In this document: positions 44,334 to 52,983 of the stretch, piece after piece
Layout of the letters: each line of letters starts with the position of its first letter
Numbering within the stretch: position 1 is the first letter of the stretch
Assembly: GCF_013410405.1 (NCBI RefSeq)
Contig: NZ_JACCFK010000001.1
Span: forward strand, 2,604,001-2,668,000
Origin: Amycolatopsis endophytica
Lineage (GTDB): Bacteria; Actinomycetota; Actinomycetes; Mycobacteriales; Pseudonocardiaceae
Direction of reading: 5' to 3'
DNA length: 64,000 nucleotides
Position numbers and translations under genes: made by a program
Notes under the pieces: model-generated
What the model saw: only the letters and a program-made list of their open reading frames with translations
The model's database searches: none
What the model was told of the DNA's origin: nothing

Positions 44334-45229
44334 TGTGCGAAGATCTCCCGAGCGTCCGAGATGAGCCCGGCCAGCTCAGCGCCGTCGCCGGCCCGGTCGC
44401 GTCGCCAGATCAGTCCCGTCCGCAGCTCCGGGGCAAAATCCGTGATCGGGAGCACGGCCACGTTCTCGACGCTGTAGTTGCGCATCGGGCTCTGCGGATC
44501 GAGCATCGACAGCGTGAATCCGAGCCCGCTCGCGACGATTTCGGCAACCCCTGAATAATCGGTGCGCGGCGGTTTGAGGCGCTTCTTTATGCCAGCTACA
44601 CGCAATTCCTGGTCCAGTTGTTCGAAAAAGACCGGCTGCGCTTCCGCGGGCACCGGGACGTAGGGCAGGTCGGACAGGTCGGACAAGCTCACCTCGTCCC
44701 GCCTCGCGAACCGGTCCGCGGGCAGGACCGCGCCGAGCCGTTCGGAGAGGACCTGCGCGACTTCGAGCGCGGGGTCGGACACCGGCAGCCGCACGAGCGC
44801 GAGGCTCAGCTGCCCGTCGTGCACGGCCTCGATCAGGTCGGTGGTGCGGCCGGGCCAGCGTTTGAGGTCGAAGCGGTCGCGGCAGCGTTCCTCCAGCTGC
44901 TGGACGCGGGCACGCAAGTCGGGGTGCAGGCCGGCGGGCACGCCGATGAGCGCCATGCGGTGACGCGGGCCGAGCGCCTCACGCAGGCGCCACGGGATCG
45001 AGTTGAAGTGTTCGAGGGTTTCCCTGGCGAGCGGCAGCAGGGCGGCACCGGCCTCGGTGAGTTCGACGGTGTGCGTGCTGCGGCGGAACAGCTGGTGGCC
45101 CAGTTCGCGTTCGAGATCCTTGATGCGCTGGCTCAGCGGGGACGCCGCCATGTGCAGCTTGCGTGCCGCCTGGGAGAAGTTCAGTTCCTCGGCTACCACC
45201 ACGAAGTAGCGCAGGTGAAACACCTCCAC
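44324..45229 (-). CDS. LysR-family transcriptional regulator
   Basis: A 301-residue LysR protein with a GTG start. The HTH is at residues about 1-60: FVVVAEELNFSQAARKLHMA then SPLSQRIKDLERELG. A two-lobed co-inducer domain follows. It directly precedes the CoA-transferase operon in the same orientation, with a 29-base palindrome over its own end, so it is the probable activator of that operon. An alternative GTG at 45223 is less likely. The short membrane protein gene ends six bases upstream. Confidence 0.87.
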   Translation of the reverse strand: MEVFHLRYFVVVAEELNFSQAARKLHMAASPLSQRIKDLERELGHQLFRRSTHTVELTEAGAALLPLARETLEHFNSIPWRLREALGPRHRMALIGVPAGLHPDLRARVQQLEERCRDRFDLKRWPGRTTDLIEAVHDGQLSLALVRLPVSDPALEVAQVLSERLGAVLPADRFARRDEVSLSDLSDLPYVPVPAEAQPVFFEQLDQELRVAGIKKRLKPPRTDYSGVAEIVASGLGFTLSMLDPQSPMRNYSVENVAVLPITDFAPELRTGLIWRRDRAGDGAELAGLISDAREIFAQMV

Positions 45230-45234
45230 CCGGC

Positions 45235-45780
45235 TCAGCCTACGCAGATGATTCCCAGCAGGCAGCTCGGCGGGGTCCACGGTGGGGTGGTGGTCGTGGT
45301 GGTGTTGCCGCCCGTCGCGGTGCCGGTCTGGCCGGTGCTGCTCGGGCCGCCGGGACCGCTGCCGGGGTCGGTGCTCTCGGCAGGCGGCTGGTCCGAGCCG
45401 GTGACGGTGACCGTCTCGGTCTGCGAGCCGTCGCGCGGGCGCGTCTCCCAGGGCAGAACGCTGTCGTCGCCGTCGTCCGCGCCGGGGGACTCGTTGGTGA
45501 CCACGACCTGGGATGAGCTGTTGGTGCGCTCGTGGGAGTTCTGGTTCGGCAGGCCGCCGCCGGCGAGGCCGCCGGTCGGGCTGTGCGGGAGGTTGAACAC
45601 CGCGGCCTGGTCGTCGGTCTGCGTGTCCGCGCCGACCTTGACGAGGATCGCCGCGAGCCCGCATCCGAGTACGACGGCCAGCATGACCGCCACGACCTGG
45701 AACCGCGGCCGCGGCTTGCGATCCTGCTCGGTCCATCCCTCGCGCGCGAGCAGTTCGGTCACCGACACTTCGTCGTTCAC
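45235..45780 (-). CDS. single-pass membrane protein with Thr/Ser/Pro-rich tail
   Basis: A 181-residue protein. A short N-terminal cytoplasmic part (VSVTELLAREGW) precedes one membrane helix (FQVVAVMLAVVLGCGLAAIL, about residues 33-52), then a long low-complexity extracytoplasmic tail, TTTTTTPP-like towards the end, with a terminal CLLGIICVG that might be amphipathic. GTG at 45780 is preferred because AGGTGG stands ahead. No known family is recognised; membrane proteins with a VS-LLAREGW start recur in Pseudonocardiaceae. It ends six bases before the LysR gene. Confidence 0.7.
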   Translation of the reverse strand: MNDEVSVTELLAREGWTEQDRKPRPRFQVVAVMLAVVLGCGLAAILVKVGADTQTDDQAAVFNLPHSPTGGLAGGGLPNQNSHERTNSSSQVVVTNESPGADDGDDSVLPWETRPRDGSQTETVTVTGSDQPPAESTDPGSGPGGPSSTGQTGTATGGNTTTTTTPPWTPPSCLLGIICVG

Positions 45781-45919
45781 CGGACCCACCTTTCGGACGC
45801 GAAGGCATACCGACAGTTGCGCGTCTTTGTACCGCAACCGGGTGAAGCGGACGCGAGCGGGGCGGTGAAACGGCGTCTAAATCACTGTCAGTGTTGGGAA
45901 TTCGCTCGATTCGACTCTG

Positions 45920-46477
45920 TTAGTCACCGTCAAGCAACTGCCCCACGCCTTCGATCGCGCGCTCGAACGGCTCCGGTTCGTTCGCTGCGCGGGCGAGTAC
46001 GTAGCCACCCTGCACCACGGCGGCGATCATGGCGGCGGTCGCTTCCGGGTTTGTGGTTTTGCGCAGTTCGCCGCGCCGCTTGCCTTCGGAGATCACCTCG
46101 CTGAGCCGTCGCTGGAGCCATTCGAGAGTCTCCTGCACCGGCTGGCGAAGCTCCGCGCTGGCGATGATGTCCGGATCCTGCGCGAGCCGCCCGATGCGGC
46201 ATCCACGCAGAACGTCCCGCTCGCGCCGAAGGTACGCGCCGATCTTTTCTCGCGCGGTGCCCGGCCCCGAGAGAGCCGCCTCCGCTTCGGCGCGCAACTC
46301 CTCGGCGCTGCGCCGGATCGCGGCGAGCGCGAGATCGGACTTGCCCGCGAAATGGTGGTACATGCTGCCCTGGCCGGCCTCCGCGTGCTGCTGGATGGCC
46401 TTCGGACTGGTGCCGACGTAGCCGCGGTCCCATAGCAGTTCCTGCGTGCTGCGGATCAGGCGCTCCGAGGTGTCCAC
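45920..46477 (-). CDS. TetR-family regulator
   Basis: A 185-residue TetR protein with a GTG start. The HTH is LLWDRGYVGTSPKAIQQHAE, then AGQGSMYHHFAGKSDLAL. A perfect 18-base palindrome at 46487-46504, ten bases from the start, is an almost certain operator for autoregulation. The C-terminal bundle resembles the group with a GRLAQDP motif. No divergent gene is present, because the next 500 bases are repeats without a credible gene, so its targets lie elsewhere or it regulates only itself. Confidence 0.85.
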   Translation of the reverse strand: MDTSERLIRSTQELLWDRGYVGTSPKAIQQHAEAGQGSMYHHFAGKSDLALAAIRRSAEELRAEAEAALSGPGTAREKIGAYLRRERDVLRGCRIGRLAQDPDIIASAELRQPVQETLEWLQRRLSEVISEGKRRGELRKTTNPEATAAMIAAVVQGGYVLARAANEPEPFERAIEGVGQLLDGD

Positions 46478-46486
46478 GTGGTCACT

Positions 46487-46504
46487 GTACCTACTGGTAG
46501 GTAC
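46487..46504. promoter_or_regulatory. perfect TetR operator
   Basis: GTACCTACTGGTAGGTAC is an 18-base perfect palindrome (8+2+8) ten bases upstream of the TetR GTG. Its size and place are typical of an autoregulatory TetR operator. Confidence 0.8.
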
Positions 46505-46590
46505 TTGCTGGTGTGATCGATGTGCTCGTCTCAGTGATCGGTGTGTGAGTGGGACGGTCGTGGTGCGGGGGTGCCGTTCGTGGGTGAGCG

Positions 46591-46939
46591 GCTGGGTATC
46601 TCGTGGGGGCGTGAACGGACCGTTCATCGTTGCGCGGTTGGGGACGGTCGCGTAGGTGGCAGTCCCGTTGCGGGTGCCGCTGCCCTGTCGGTCCCGGTGC
46701 CGGTGTCGGCGGGTTTGGGCCGGTGTGGTTGGGCATCTCGTGGGGCGTGAACGGGCCGTTCGTCGGTGCGTGGTTGGGCCGCTCGCGCCGCTGCCCGTGC
46801 GGACGTGGCGGGCTTGTGTCAGCGTGGTGGACAACCTCGCTCAGGCATGAACGGACCGTTCATCGACGCGCAACCGGGCCGCTCGTGTCACCGCACCTCC
46901 GCGAGCGGGTACTTCGTCGGCGCATGAGCGGGACATTCG
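46591..46939. repeat. array of GAACGG-N-CCGTTC palindromic elements
   Basis: In the gene-free stretch 46505-47001, TGAACGGACCGTTCA is at 46612-46626 and again at 46848-46862 (perfect, 7+1+7). TGAACGGGCCGTTCG is at 46748-46762, and a decayed copy TGAGCGGGACATTCG is at 46925-46939. Two of them are embedded in a longer shared unit of about 50 bases (46591-46643 and 46728-46780) that begins with ATCTCGTGGGG. The same core occurs at 28962-29430. I see no gene here. Confidence 0.85.
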
Positions 46940-47001
46940 TGCAGCGTCGGCCGCGCGGACGTGCTACTCGGCCGCGCGGGCGCGCTACGGGACCCGCCCC
47001 C

Positions 47002-47262
47002 TCACAGCAGCTCGGGCGCGTGCTCCCGCACCGCGTGCAGCACCTCGTCCACGCTCGGGTTCACCATGGCCACCGGGCCGATGATCACGGTCGGCACCGT
47101 TTCGTTCCCGTCGGCGACCTCGCGGACCCGTTCGGCGGCTCCCGGTTCCTCCCAGATGTTGATCTCGGTGAACGGGACCCCGGCGCGTTGCAGGCCCGCA
47201 CGCAGCGCCATGCAGAAGCCGCAACCCGGACGCCAGTAGAACTCGACGTGCTCAGTGTTCAT
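47002..47262 (-). CDS. mycoredoxin (glutaredoxin-like)
   Basis: An 86-residue thioredoxin-fold protein. The redox motif is WRPGCGFCMAL (Cys14 and Cys17 region); VPTVIIGPVAMVNP gives the cis-proline side. In mycothiol-using actinobacteria such mycoredoxins remove mycothiol from S-mycothiolated proteins. CGFC replaces the CGYC of the studied mycobacterial enzyme. It lies 105 bases after purC in the same direction; that association is probably incidental. Confidence 0.85.
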   Translation of the reverse strand: MNTEHVEFYWRPGCGFCMALRAGLQRAGVPFTEINIWEEPGAAERVREVADGNETVPTVIIGPVAMVNPSVDEVLHAVREHAPELL

Positions 47263-47367
47263 GCTTTCAGGTTAACCAGCGCGGGCGGCGTGATCACGGG
47301 ACGATCTTGCGTCCTCCAGGAAGTCCCGCTGGTCAGCAGCGAACTCCGGCGCCACGTCCGGCGTCGT

Positions 47368-48195
47368 TCATGCCCAGCGGCGGCCGGTGATCCGCTCGTA
47401 GACCTCGATGTAGCGGCTGCGGGTGGTCTCGACGACATCGCCGGGGATCTCCGGCGCGGGCGGGGTCTTGTCCCAGCCGGTGCCGCTCACCCAGTCCCGC
47501 ACGTACTGCTTGTCGAACGAGAACTGCGGGCGGCCCGGCTCCCAGCGGTCGGCGGGCCAGAACCGGGACGAGTCGGACGTGAGGACCTCGTCGCCGAGGG
47601 TCAGTGTGCCGTCGGTGTCCCAGCCGAACTCGACCTTCGTGTCCGCGACGATGATCCCGTTGGCCGCGGCCCGTTCCGCGCCGGTCCGGTAGATCTCCAG
47701 CGTCAGCTCGCGCAGCCGCTCGGCCGTCGCGCGGCCTTCCTGGGCGATGACGTCGTCGAAGGTGATGAACTCGTCGTGCCCCTCGGTCGCCTTCGTGGTC
47801 GGCGTGAAGATCGGCTCGGGCAGCCTGCTGCCCTCGACCAGGCCCGGCGGCAGCTCGACGCCCGAAACCGTGCCCTGCTTCTGGTACTCCTTGAGCCCGA
47901 GCCCGGTCAGGTACCCGCGCGCGATGCACTCGACCTGCACCATCTTCAGCGGCTTCACGCGAATGGCGCGGCCCGCGAACTCCTCCGGCACATCCGTGGA
48001 CCGGACGTGGTTGTCCACGATTCCCGCCAGCTGCTCGAACCACCACAGTGACAGCTGGGTGAGCAGCTTGCCCTTGTCCGGGATCGGTGTGGGCATCACC
48101 ACGTCGTAGAGCGAGATCCGGTCGGACGCGACGAGCAGGATGTCCTCCCCGTCCTGGTAGAGCTCCCGAACCTTGCCCGCGTAGATGTGCTTCAT
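47368..48195 (-). CDS. purC: phosphoribosylaminoimidazole-succinocarboxamide synthase
   Basis: A 275-residue SAICAR synthetase of purine biosynthesis. AGKVRELYQDGEDILLVASDRISLYDVVMPTPIPDKGKLLTQLS gives the ATP-binding loops (read in two parts), followed by MVQVECIARGYLTGLG, EFITFDDVIAQEG and IIVADTKVEFGWDTDGTLTLGDEVLTSDSSRFWP with metal and aspartate contacts. Length fits. Other pur genes are not adjacent within the window. Confidence 0.96.
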   Translation of the reverse strand: MKHIYAGKVRELYQDGEDILLVASDRISLYDVVMPTPIPDKGKLLTQLSLWWFEQLAGIVDNHVRSTDVPEEFAGRAIRVKPLKMVQVECIARGYLTGLGLKEYQKQGTVSGVELPPGLVEGSRLPEPIFTPTTKATEGHDEFITFDDVIAQEGRATAERLRELTLEIYRTGAERAAANGIIVADTKVEFGWDTDGTLTLGDEVLTSDSSRFWPADRWEPGRPQFSFDKQYVRDWVSGTGWDKTPPAPEIPGDVVETTRSRYIEVYERITGRRWA

Positions 48196-48498
48196 CGTCC
48201 CGTCCCTGTCGCTGTTTTCGCCGCACTCATCCTACGGTGCTGCTCAGCGGACCTCGGGCTCGACGTTGCTGGAGGTTTGTCGCGCCAGGTGCGGCCGCCG
48301 GTCCGCCACCGTCCGATGGGGACGGTCCGCTCGTCGTGGTGCGCACCCGCCGGGGAGCGGACCCGCGGACCACCGCATTCGCCGATGTTCTCCGCCGAAA
48401 AGCGATTCTGTTGCCGATCCAGGCGAGCGATGCCTGAATGAGACGACGGCGGACCGGAATCGGGTTATCCTCCAGCCTGCCGATCGACTGGAGGGTGC
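48196..48498. other. intergenic region without recognised gene
   Basis: A 303-base gap between the divergent purC and MarR genes, holding both promoters. One plus-strand frame ending near 48437 reads VVVRTRRGADPRTTAFADVL, which faintly resembles a regulator's C-terminal tail, but it has no start and is not called. A GACTGGAGGG sequence provides the ribosome site for the MarR gene. Confidence 0.5.
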
Positions 48499-48960
48499 AT
48501 GCAGGAGAGCCGCCGGCTGTCCGACGACCAGCTCCGGGCCTGGGTGCAGTACCTGGGCGCGCAGACGGTCGTGCAACGCGCGCTCGAGCGCCACCTGCAC
48601 GAGGCCGCCGGGATTTCCCATGCCGAGTACGAGATCCTGACCCGCCTGGACGGTGCGCCGGACCGTCGCATGCGCATGGGCGAGCTGGCCGCGGTGCTGT
48701 TCTCACCGGGCAGCAGGCTGAACTACCGGATCACGCGCCTGGCCGGGCTCGGCTGGATCCGCCGGGAGCAGCACCCGACGGACCGGCGCGGCCTGTACGC
48801 CGTGCTCACCGACGACGGGGCCGAATTCCTGCACGGCGTGACGCCCGGATACCGCCAGGCCGTGCACGACCACGTGATCGGCCCGCTGACGGACGACGAG
48901 TTCGCCGAGCTGGGCCGGATCAGCCGCAAGCTGTTCCAGCACCACCTCGGGCGCGACTAA
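48499..48960 (+). CDS. MarR-family transcriptional regulator
   Basis: A 153-residue winged-helix regulator. The core is RRMRMGELAAVLFSPGSRLN then YRITRLAGLGWIRREQHPTDRRGLYAVLTDDG, with the D-R-R-G wing. A TGGAGGG ribosome site precedes ATG 48499. MarR proteins respond to phenolics, antibiotics or oxidants. Its stop overlaps by four bases with the convergent hydrolase stop. There is no obvious divergent target other than purC. Confidence 0.88.
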   Translation: MQESRRLSDDQLRAWVQYLGAQTVVQRALERHLHEAAGISHAEYEILTRLDGAPDRRMRMGELAAVLFSPGSRLNYRITRLAGLGWIRREQHPTDRRGLYAVLTDDGAEFLHGVTPGYRQAVHDHVIGPLTDDEFAELGRISRKLFQHHLGRD

Positions 48961-49730
48961 CCAAGGCCGTCGAGGAACTTCGCGAGCGCCGCGTTGAAGT
49001 CGTCCGGGCGTTCGAGGTTCGGCAGGTGCGCCGCGCCCTCGACGATCACCAGTTCGGCGTCCGGGATGAGCGAGTGCGTGAACTCGGCCTCGGCGATCGG
49101 GGTGTACTCGTCCTGGTCGCCGACCACCACGAGCGCCGGCACCCGGATCTCGGGCAGCATCGGCACGTAGTCGGGGCGCTCGGCCCGTCCGCGCAGCGCC
49201 GCGGCCGCGCCCTGCGGCGAGGTCGTGCGCATCATGCGGTGTACGTGCTCGGCGACCTCCGGCAGCGCCTTCACAGTGGCGGGCGACACCATTTTCGTCA
49301 GGACCTCGTCGGCGTACGGCCGGAGTCCTTCGCGGAGCAATCGCTTCGCCATCTCGGTGCGATTTCGCCTGCCCTCGGCGGTCTCCGCGCGCGGTGAGGT
49401 GTCGGCGAGGATCAGCGCGCGGATCCGCTCCGGGAAGAGCCGGTGGACCTCCATCGCGATCTGGCCGCCCATCGACAGCCCGGCGAGGACGAACCGGTCG
49501 GTGCCCAGCTGGTCGAGCAGGCCGGTGATGTCCTTCGCAAACGTTTCCAACGGGGTCTTTTCGCCGTCGGCAGCGTGTTTGCCGTAGCCGCGGAGGTCCG
49601 GGGCGACGACCCGCCACCCGCGGTCGCCGAAGTGGTCCAGTTGCGGTCGCCACATCGACCTGTCGAACGGGTGTCCGTGAATCAGGACCAGTGCGGGTCC
49701 GGAGCCCTTGTCGTCGTACGCGGTGGTCAT
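48957..49730 (-). CDS. alpha/beta-fold hydrolase
   Basis: A 257-residue alpha/beta hydrolase. The nucleophile elbow is GLSMGGQ with Ser86; the acid is in VVGDQDEYTP and the base in EGAAHLPNLERP. HGHPFDRSMW supplies the oxyanion hole. Members include 3-oxoadipate enol-lactonases and esterases. It is divergent from the MocR regulator, which may control it. Confidence 0.88.
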   Translation of the reverse strand: MTTAYDDKGSGPALVLIHGHPFDRSMWRPQLDHFGDRGWRVVAPDLRGYGKHAADGEKTPLETFAKDITGLLDQLGTDRFVLAGLSMGGQIAMEVHRLFPERIRALILADTSPRAETAEGRRNRTEMAKRLLREGLRPYADEVLTKMVSPATVKALPEVAEHVHRMMRTTSPQGAAAALRGRAERPDYVPMLPEIRVPALVVVGDQDEYTPIAEAEFTHSLIPDAELVIVEGAAHLPNLERPDDFNAALAKFLDGLG

Positions 49731-49763
49731 GTTCCCGACGCTAAACCGCTGCTAGGGTCGGTG

Positions 49764-49777
49764 CAATGAAAACATTG
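49764..49777. promoter_or_regulatory. inverted repeat between hydrolase and MocR genes
   Basis: CAATG-AAAA-CATTG is an inverted repeat in the 61-base divergent region. It lies 15 bases upstream of the MocR gene and 34 upstream of the hydrolase. MocR regulators usually bind direct repeats near such places; this short element is only a candidate. Confidence 0.4.
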
Positions 49778-49791
49778 ATCTCGGAGCAATA

Positions 49792-51111
49792 ATGCGGGAC
49801 TACCGGTTGATCGCCGACGCGATGGCGGCCGACATCGCCGCGGGACGGCTGCGGCCGGGCGACCGGCTTCCGCCGCAGCGCCGGTTCGCCCGGCAGCGCG
49901 GCATCGCGGTGTCGACGGCGTCGCGTGTCTACGGCGAGCTGGTCCGACGCGGGCTGGCGGTCGGGGAGACCGGGCGGGGCACGTTCGTCCGCGCCGGGAT
50001 GCCGAAACCGGAGCCGGCGCTGGCCGAGCCGTCCGCGGCGCCGGTCGATCTGGAGCTGAACTTCCCCGTGCTGCCGTCGCAGGCCGAGGCGATCGCGGCG
50101 AGCCTCGGTCCGCTGATGCGCCCGGATGTGCTCGGTGAGGCGCTGAAGCCGTCGCTCGTGACGGGAACGGCCGCGGCCAGGGACGAGGCCGCGCGGGTTC
50201 TGGCCCGTGGGGCGTGGTCGCCGGATCCCGCGGACCTAGTGTTCACCGGCAACGGACGGCAGGCGATCGCGGCCGCCGTCGCCGCGCTGGTGCCGCCCGG
50301 GGAGCGGCTGGGCATCGAGGCGATGACGTACCCGGTGGTCAAGGGCATCGCAACGCGGCTCGGGATCACGCTGGTGCCGCTGGAGATGGACGCGGACGGC
50401 GTGGTGCCGGAACTCCCGCCGCGGTTGCGCGCGGTCTACCTGCAGCCGGTGCTGCACAACCCGCTCGGGATCACGATGCCCGCCGCGCGGCGAGCAGCGC
50501 TGGCCGAAGCCCTGTGTGCGCGGGACCTGCCGCTGATCGACGACGGGATCAACAGCTTCCTGCACCCGGAGATCGCGCCGGTGGCGGAGATCGCGCCGGA
50601 GCGGACGATCGTGCTCGACAGCCTGTCGAAGCGGTTGGCGCCGGGATTGTCGCTCGGTTTCGTGGTCGCGCCGCGGGCGTTGCGGGAGCGGCTGGTCGCG
50701 GCCGTGCGGTCGGGCGGCTGGGCGGCCGGGCAGTTCGCGCTGGCGGCGGCGACGCGGCTGATGGGCGACGGGACGCTGGCGCGGATCGAGGCCGCCAAGC
50801 GGGCGGACGCGATGGCGCGGCAGGAGGTGGTGCGCTCGCGGCTGACGGGTTTCGCGCCGCGGGCGGATCCGCGGGCCTACTACTGCTGGTGGGAGCTGCC
50901 GGAGCCGTGGCGGGCGGAGACCTTCGTGGCGGCCGCCGCCCGGCGTGGCATCGCGGTGTCGCCGGCCGCGGCGTTCGCCGTGAGCCCCGGCAGGGCACCG
51001 AACGCGGTGCGGTTGGCGTTGGGGTCGCCGGGGATGGCGGAGCTGGCTGAGGCGTTGGAGGTGCTGGCCGGGGTGGCGCGGGCGCGTCCGGAGGATGTCG
51101 GAGTGGAGTGA
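49792..51111 (+). CDS. MocR-type PLP-dependent GntR regulator
   Basis: A 439-residue fusion of an N-terminal GntR winged helix (about residues 1-68: GDRLPPQRRFARQRGIAVST, then ASRVYGELVRRGLAVGETGRGTFV) and a fold-type I aminotransferase domain (about 90-430). The PLP lysine is K280 in LDSLSKRLAPG, and YLQPVLHNPLG and DDGINSFLH bind the cofactor. MocR proteins sense pyridoxal phosphate or amino compounds such as GABA, taurine or ectoine. It is divergent from an alpha/beta hydrolase gene, its likely target. No pdx or aminotransferase gene adjoins. Confidence 0.9.
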   Translation: MRDYRLIADAMAADIAAGRLRPGDRLPPQRRFARQRGIAVSTASRVYGELVRRGLAVGETGRGTFVRAGMPKPEPALAEPSAAPVDLELNFPVLPSQAEAIAASLGPLMRPDVLGEALKPSLVTGTAAARDEAARVLARGAWSPDPADLVFTGNGRQAIAAAVAALVPPGERLGIEAMTYPVVKGIATRLGITLVPLEMDADGVVPELPPRLRAVYLQPVLHNPLGITMPAARRAALAEALCARDLPLIDDGINSFLHPEIAPVAEIAPERTIVLDSLSKRLAPGLSLGFVVAPRALRERLVAAVRSGGWAAGQFALAAATRLMGDGTLARIEAAKRADAMARQEVVRSRLTGFAPRADPRAYYCWWELPEPWRAETFVAAAARRGIAVSPAAAFAVSPGRAPNAVRLALGSPGMAELAEALEVLAGVARARPEDVGVE

Positions 51112-51289
51112 GGTGAGGCTCGGAGGTGTGGAAGGTGCGCCGCGGGGCAGTGCGGCTGCGTCGGCTGTGGCGTTCGCCGTGACTCGGCCGGGCGGCAGTG
51201 GGACGGCGCGGTCCGCTCCGGTGAGGGCGTCCCGGGACCGGGTGAACGTTCGGCGGGCAGGGTGCCGTCCACCGGCTTAGGTTCGGCCC

Positions 51290-52330
51290 ATGACCACCGA
51301 AGAAGCCGGACCGCGCGGCCTCGCCGCCGATCTCCGTGACGCGATCGCCCCGCGCACCGTCCTGCTCGTGCTCGGCGTGCTGCTCCTGCAACTCGGTTTC
51401 ATCCTGTCCTACGTCGGCGCGTTCCACAGCCCTGCGCCACACCGGATCCCGGTGGCCGTCGTCGGTCCACAACAGACGGTCGAGCAGATCGACGCCATCG
51501 CGGACCAGCCGATCGAGGCTTCGGTGAGTCCCACCGCGGACGAGGCGCGGCAGCGAGTCCTCGACCGCGACGCCGAAGCGGCCTACGTCATCGACACCGC
51601 GGGCACCACCGACACCCTCTACGTCGCCACGGCGGGCGGGCCCGCGCTCGCCACCGCCGTCGAGCAGGTGTTCACCCAGCTCGACACCGCCCAGAACCGC
51701 ACCCTCGCCGTCACCGACCTCGTTCCGGCGCAGCCCGGCGACGCTCGCGGGCTCAGCGCGTTCTACGCCGTCGTCGGCTGGCTGGTCGGCGGGTACCTCG
51801 CGGCCGCCGCGCTCGGCATCGCCAAGGGCGCGCGCCCGGCGACGTTGCGGCGCACGGCGATCCGGCTCGCCGCGATGGTGCCTTACGCGATCGTGTCCGG
51901 GTTGGGCGGCGCGCTCGTCGTCGACCAGGCTCTCGGCGCGCTGACCGGGCACTTCCTGTCGCTGTGGTGGATCGGTGCGGCCCTGACCTTCGCCGCCGCC
52001 ACCGTGACCATGGCCTTCCAGGTGCTGTTCGGCGTCATCGGTGTCGGCATCACGGTGCTGATCTTCGTGATCCTCGGCAATCCGAGCGCGGGCGGCGCCT
52101 ACCAGAAGGAGCTGCTTCCCCCGTTCTGGCGCGCGATCGGTGACTTCCTGCCGAACGGCGCCGGTACCACGGGGATCCGCAACGAAGTGTACTTCGGTGG
52201 CAACGCGACCGGCGGCCCGATCCTCGTGCTCGTCGTGTGGGGCGTGGCCGGACTGGTCGTCACGCTGGTGGCTTCGGCGCTGCGCATCCGCAAGGAAAAC
52301 GCCGCTGCTTCGACTACCCTGGCCGGATGA
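51290..52330 (+). CDS. ABC-2/YhgE-type membrane protein
   Basis: A 346-residue membrane protein: one N-terminal helix (VLLVLGVLLLQLGFILSYVG), an external domain of about 130 residues with FTQLDTAQNRTLA, then about five to six helices from GLSAFYAVVGWLVGGYLAAAAL to the end. This is the layout of ABC-2 permease or YhgE/Pip-like (DUF3533) proteins, but no ATPase gene is adjacent. The stop overlaps the rhomboid ATG (ATGA). The function is unknown; phage-infection-protein-like export components are the nearest comparison. Confidence 0.75.
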   Translation: MTTEEAGPRGLAADLRDAIAPRTVLLVLGVLLLQLGFILSYVGAFHSPAPHRIPVAVVGPQQTVEQIDAIADQPIEASVSPTADEARQRVLDRDAEAAYVIDTAGTTDTLYVATAGGPALATAVEQVFTQLDTAQNRTLAVTDLVPAQPGDARGLSAFYAVVGWLVGGYLAAAALGIAKGARPATLRRTAIRLAAMVPYAIVSGLGGALVVDQALGALTGHFLSLWWIGAALTFAAATVTMAFQVLFGVIGVGITVLIFVILGNPSAGGAYQKELLPPFWRAIGDFLPNGAGTTGIRNEVYFGGNATGGPILVLVVWGVAGLVVTLVASALRIRKENAAASTTLAG

Positions 52331-52983
52331 CGGAACGCTCCCTGCCCAGCGGAGAAGAAGCGCAGGCCATGATCGCCGAGGCGCGCAAGGCGCTGTGGGT
52401 CATGGTCGGGTTCCTCGCCCTCATCTGGATCGTCCAGATCTTCAACTGGGCCGCCGACTACCGGCTCAGCTTCGACTTCGGTATCGAGTCCCGCAACGTC
52501 GGCTCGCTGCCGGAGATCTTCACCGCGCCGTTCCTGCACGGCAGCTGGGGGCACATCGAGGGGAATTCGGGGCCGCTGTTCATCTTCGGGTTCCTCGCCG
52601 CCTACCGCGGGGTGCGCAAGTTCTTCGCCGTCACGGCGCTCATCATCGTCGGCAGCGGGCTCGGCGTCTGGTTCATCGCGGGCGAGAACACCGTGACGGT
52701 GGGCGCGAGCGGTGTCGTGCTCGGCTACTTCGGTTACATCATCGTGCGTGGCCTGTTCGACCGCCGGCCGATCGACATCGTGATCGGGCTCGTCATGGCG
52801 TTGTGCTTCGCCTACCAGTTCGCCGCGCTGCTGCCCGCCGAGGAGGGCATCAGCTGGCAGGGGCACCTGTTCGGATTCGCGGCGGGTGTCATCGGTGGCT
52901 GGGTGTTCCGGGAGCGCAGGCGCAAGCAGGTCGAGCCGGCGCCGGCGGGCCCGACGATCACCCTCGATCCGCCGACGCCCTGA
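52327..52983 (+). CDS. rhomboid-family intramembrane serine protease
   Basis: A 218-residue membrane protein with six hydrophobic segments. Ser128 in VTVGASGVVLGYFGY and His180 in SWQGHLFGFAAGVIGG form the rhomboid dyad. HGSWGHIEGNSGPLF in the second helix has the conserved His and Asn of the oxyanion region. It cleaves membrane proteins within the bilayer. It is translationally coupled to the YhgE-like gene and overlaps mca by 26 bases at the 3' end. Confidence 0.9.
   Translation: MTERSLPSGEEAQAMIAEARKALWVMVGFLALIWIVQIFNWAADYRLSFDFGIESRNVGSLPEIFTAPFLHGSWGHIEGNSGPLFIFGFLAAYRGVRKFFAVTALIIVGSGLGVWFIAGENTVTVGASGVVLGYFGYIIVRGLFDRRPIDIVIGLVMALCFAYQFAALLPAEEGISWQGHLFGFAAGVIGGWVFRERRRKQVEPAPAGPTITLDPPTP

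Noticed and set aside
48196..48498. A truncated regulator gene
   Set aside because: One frame has a regulator-like tail (VVVRTRRGADPRTTAFADVL), but it lacks a start and length, and resemblance is weak.
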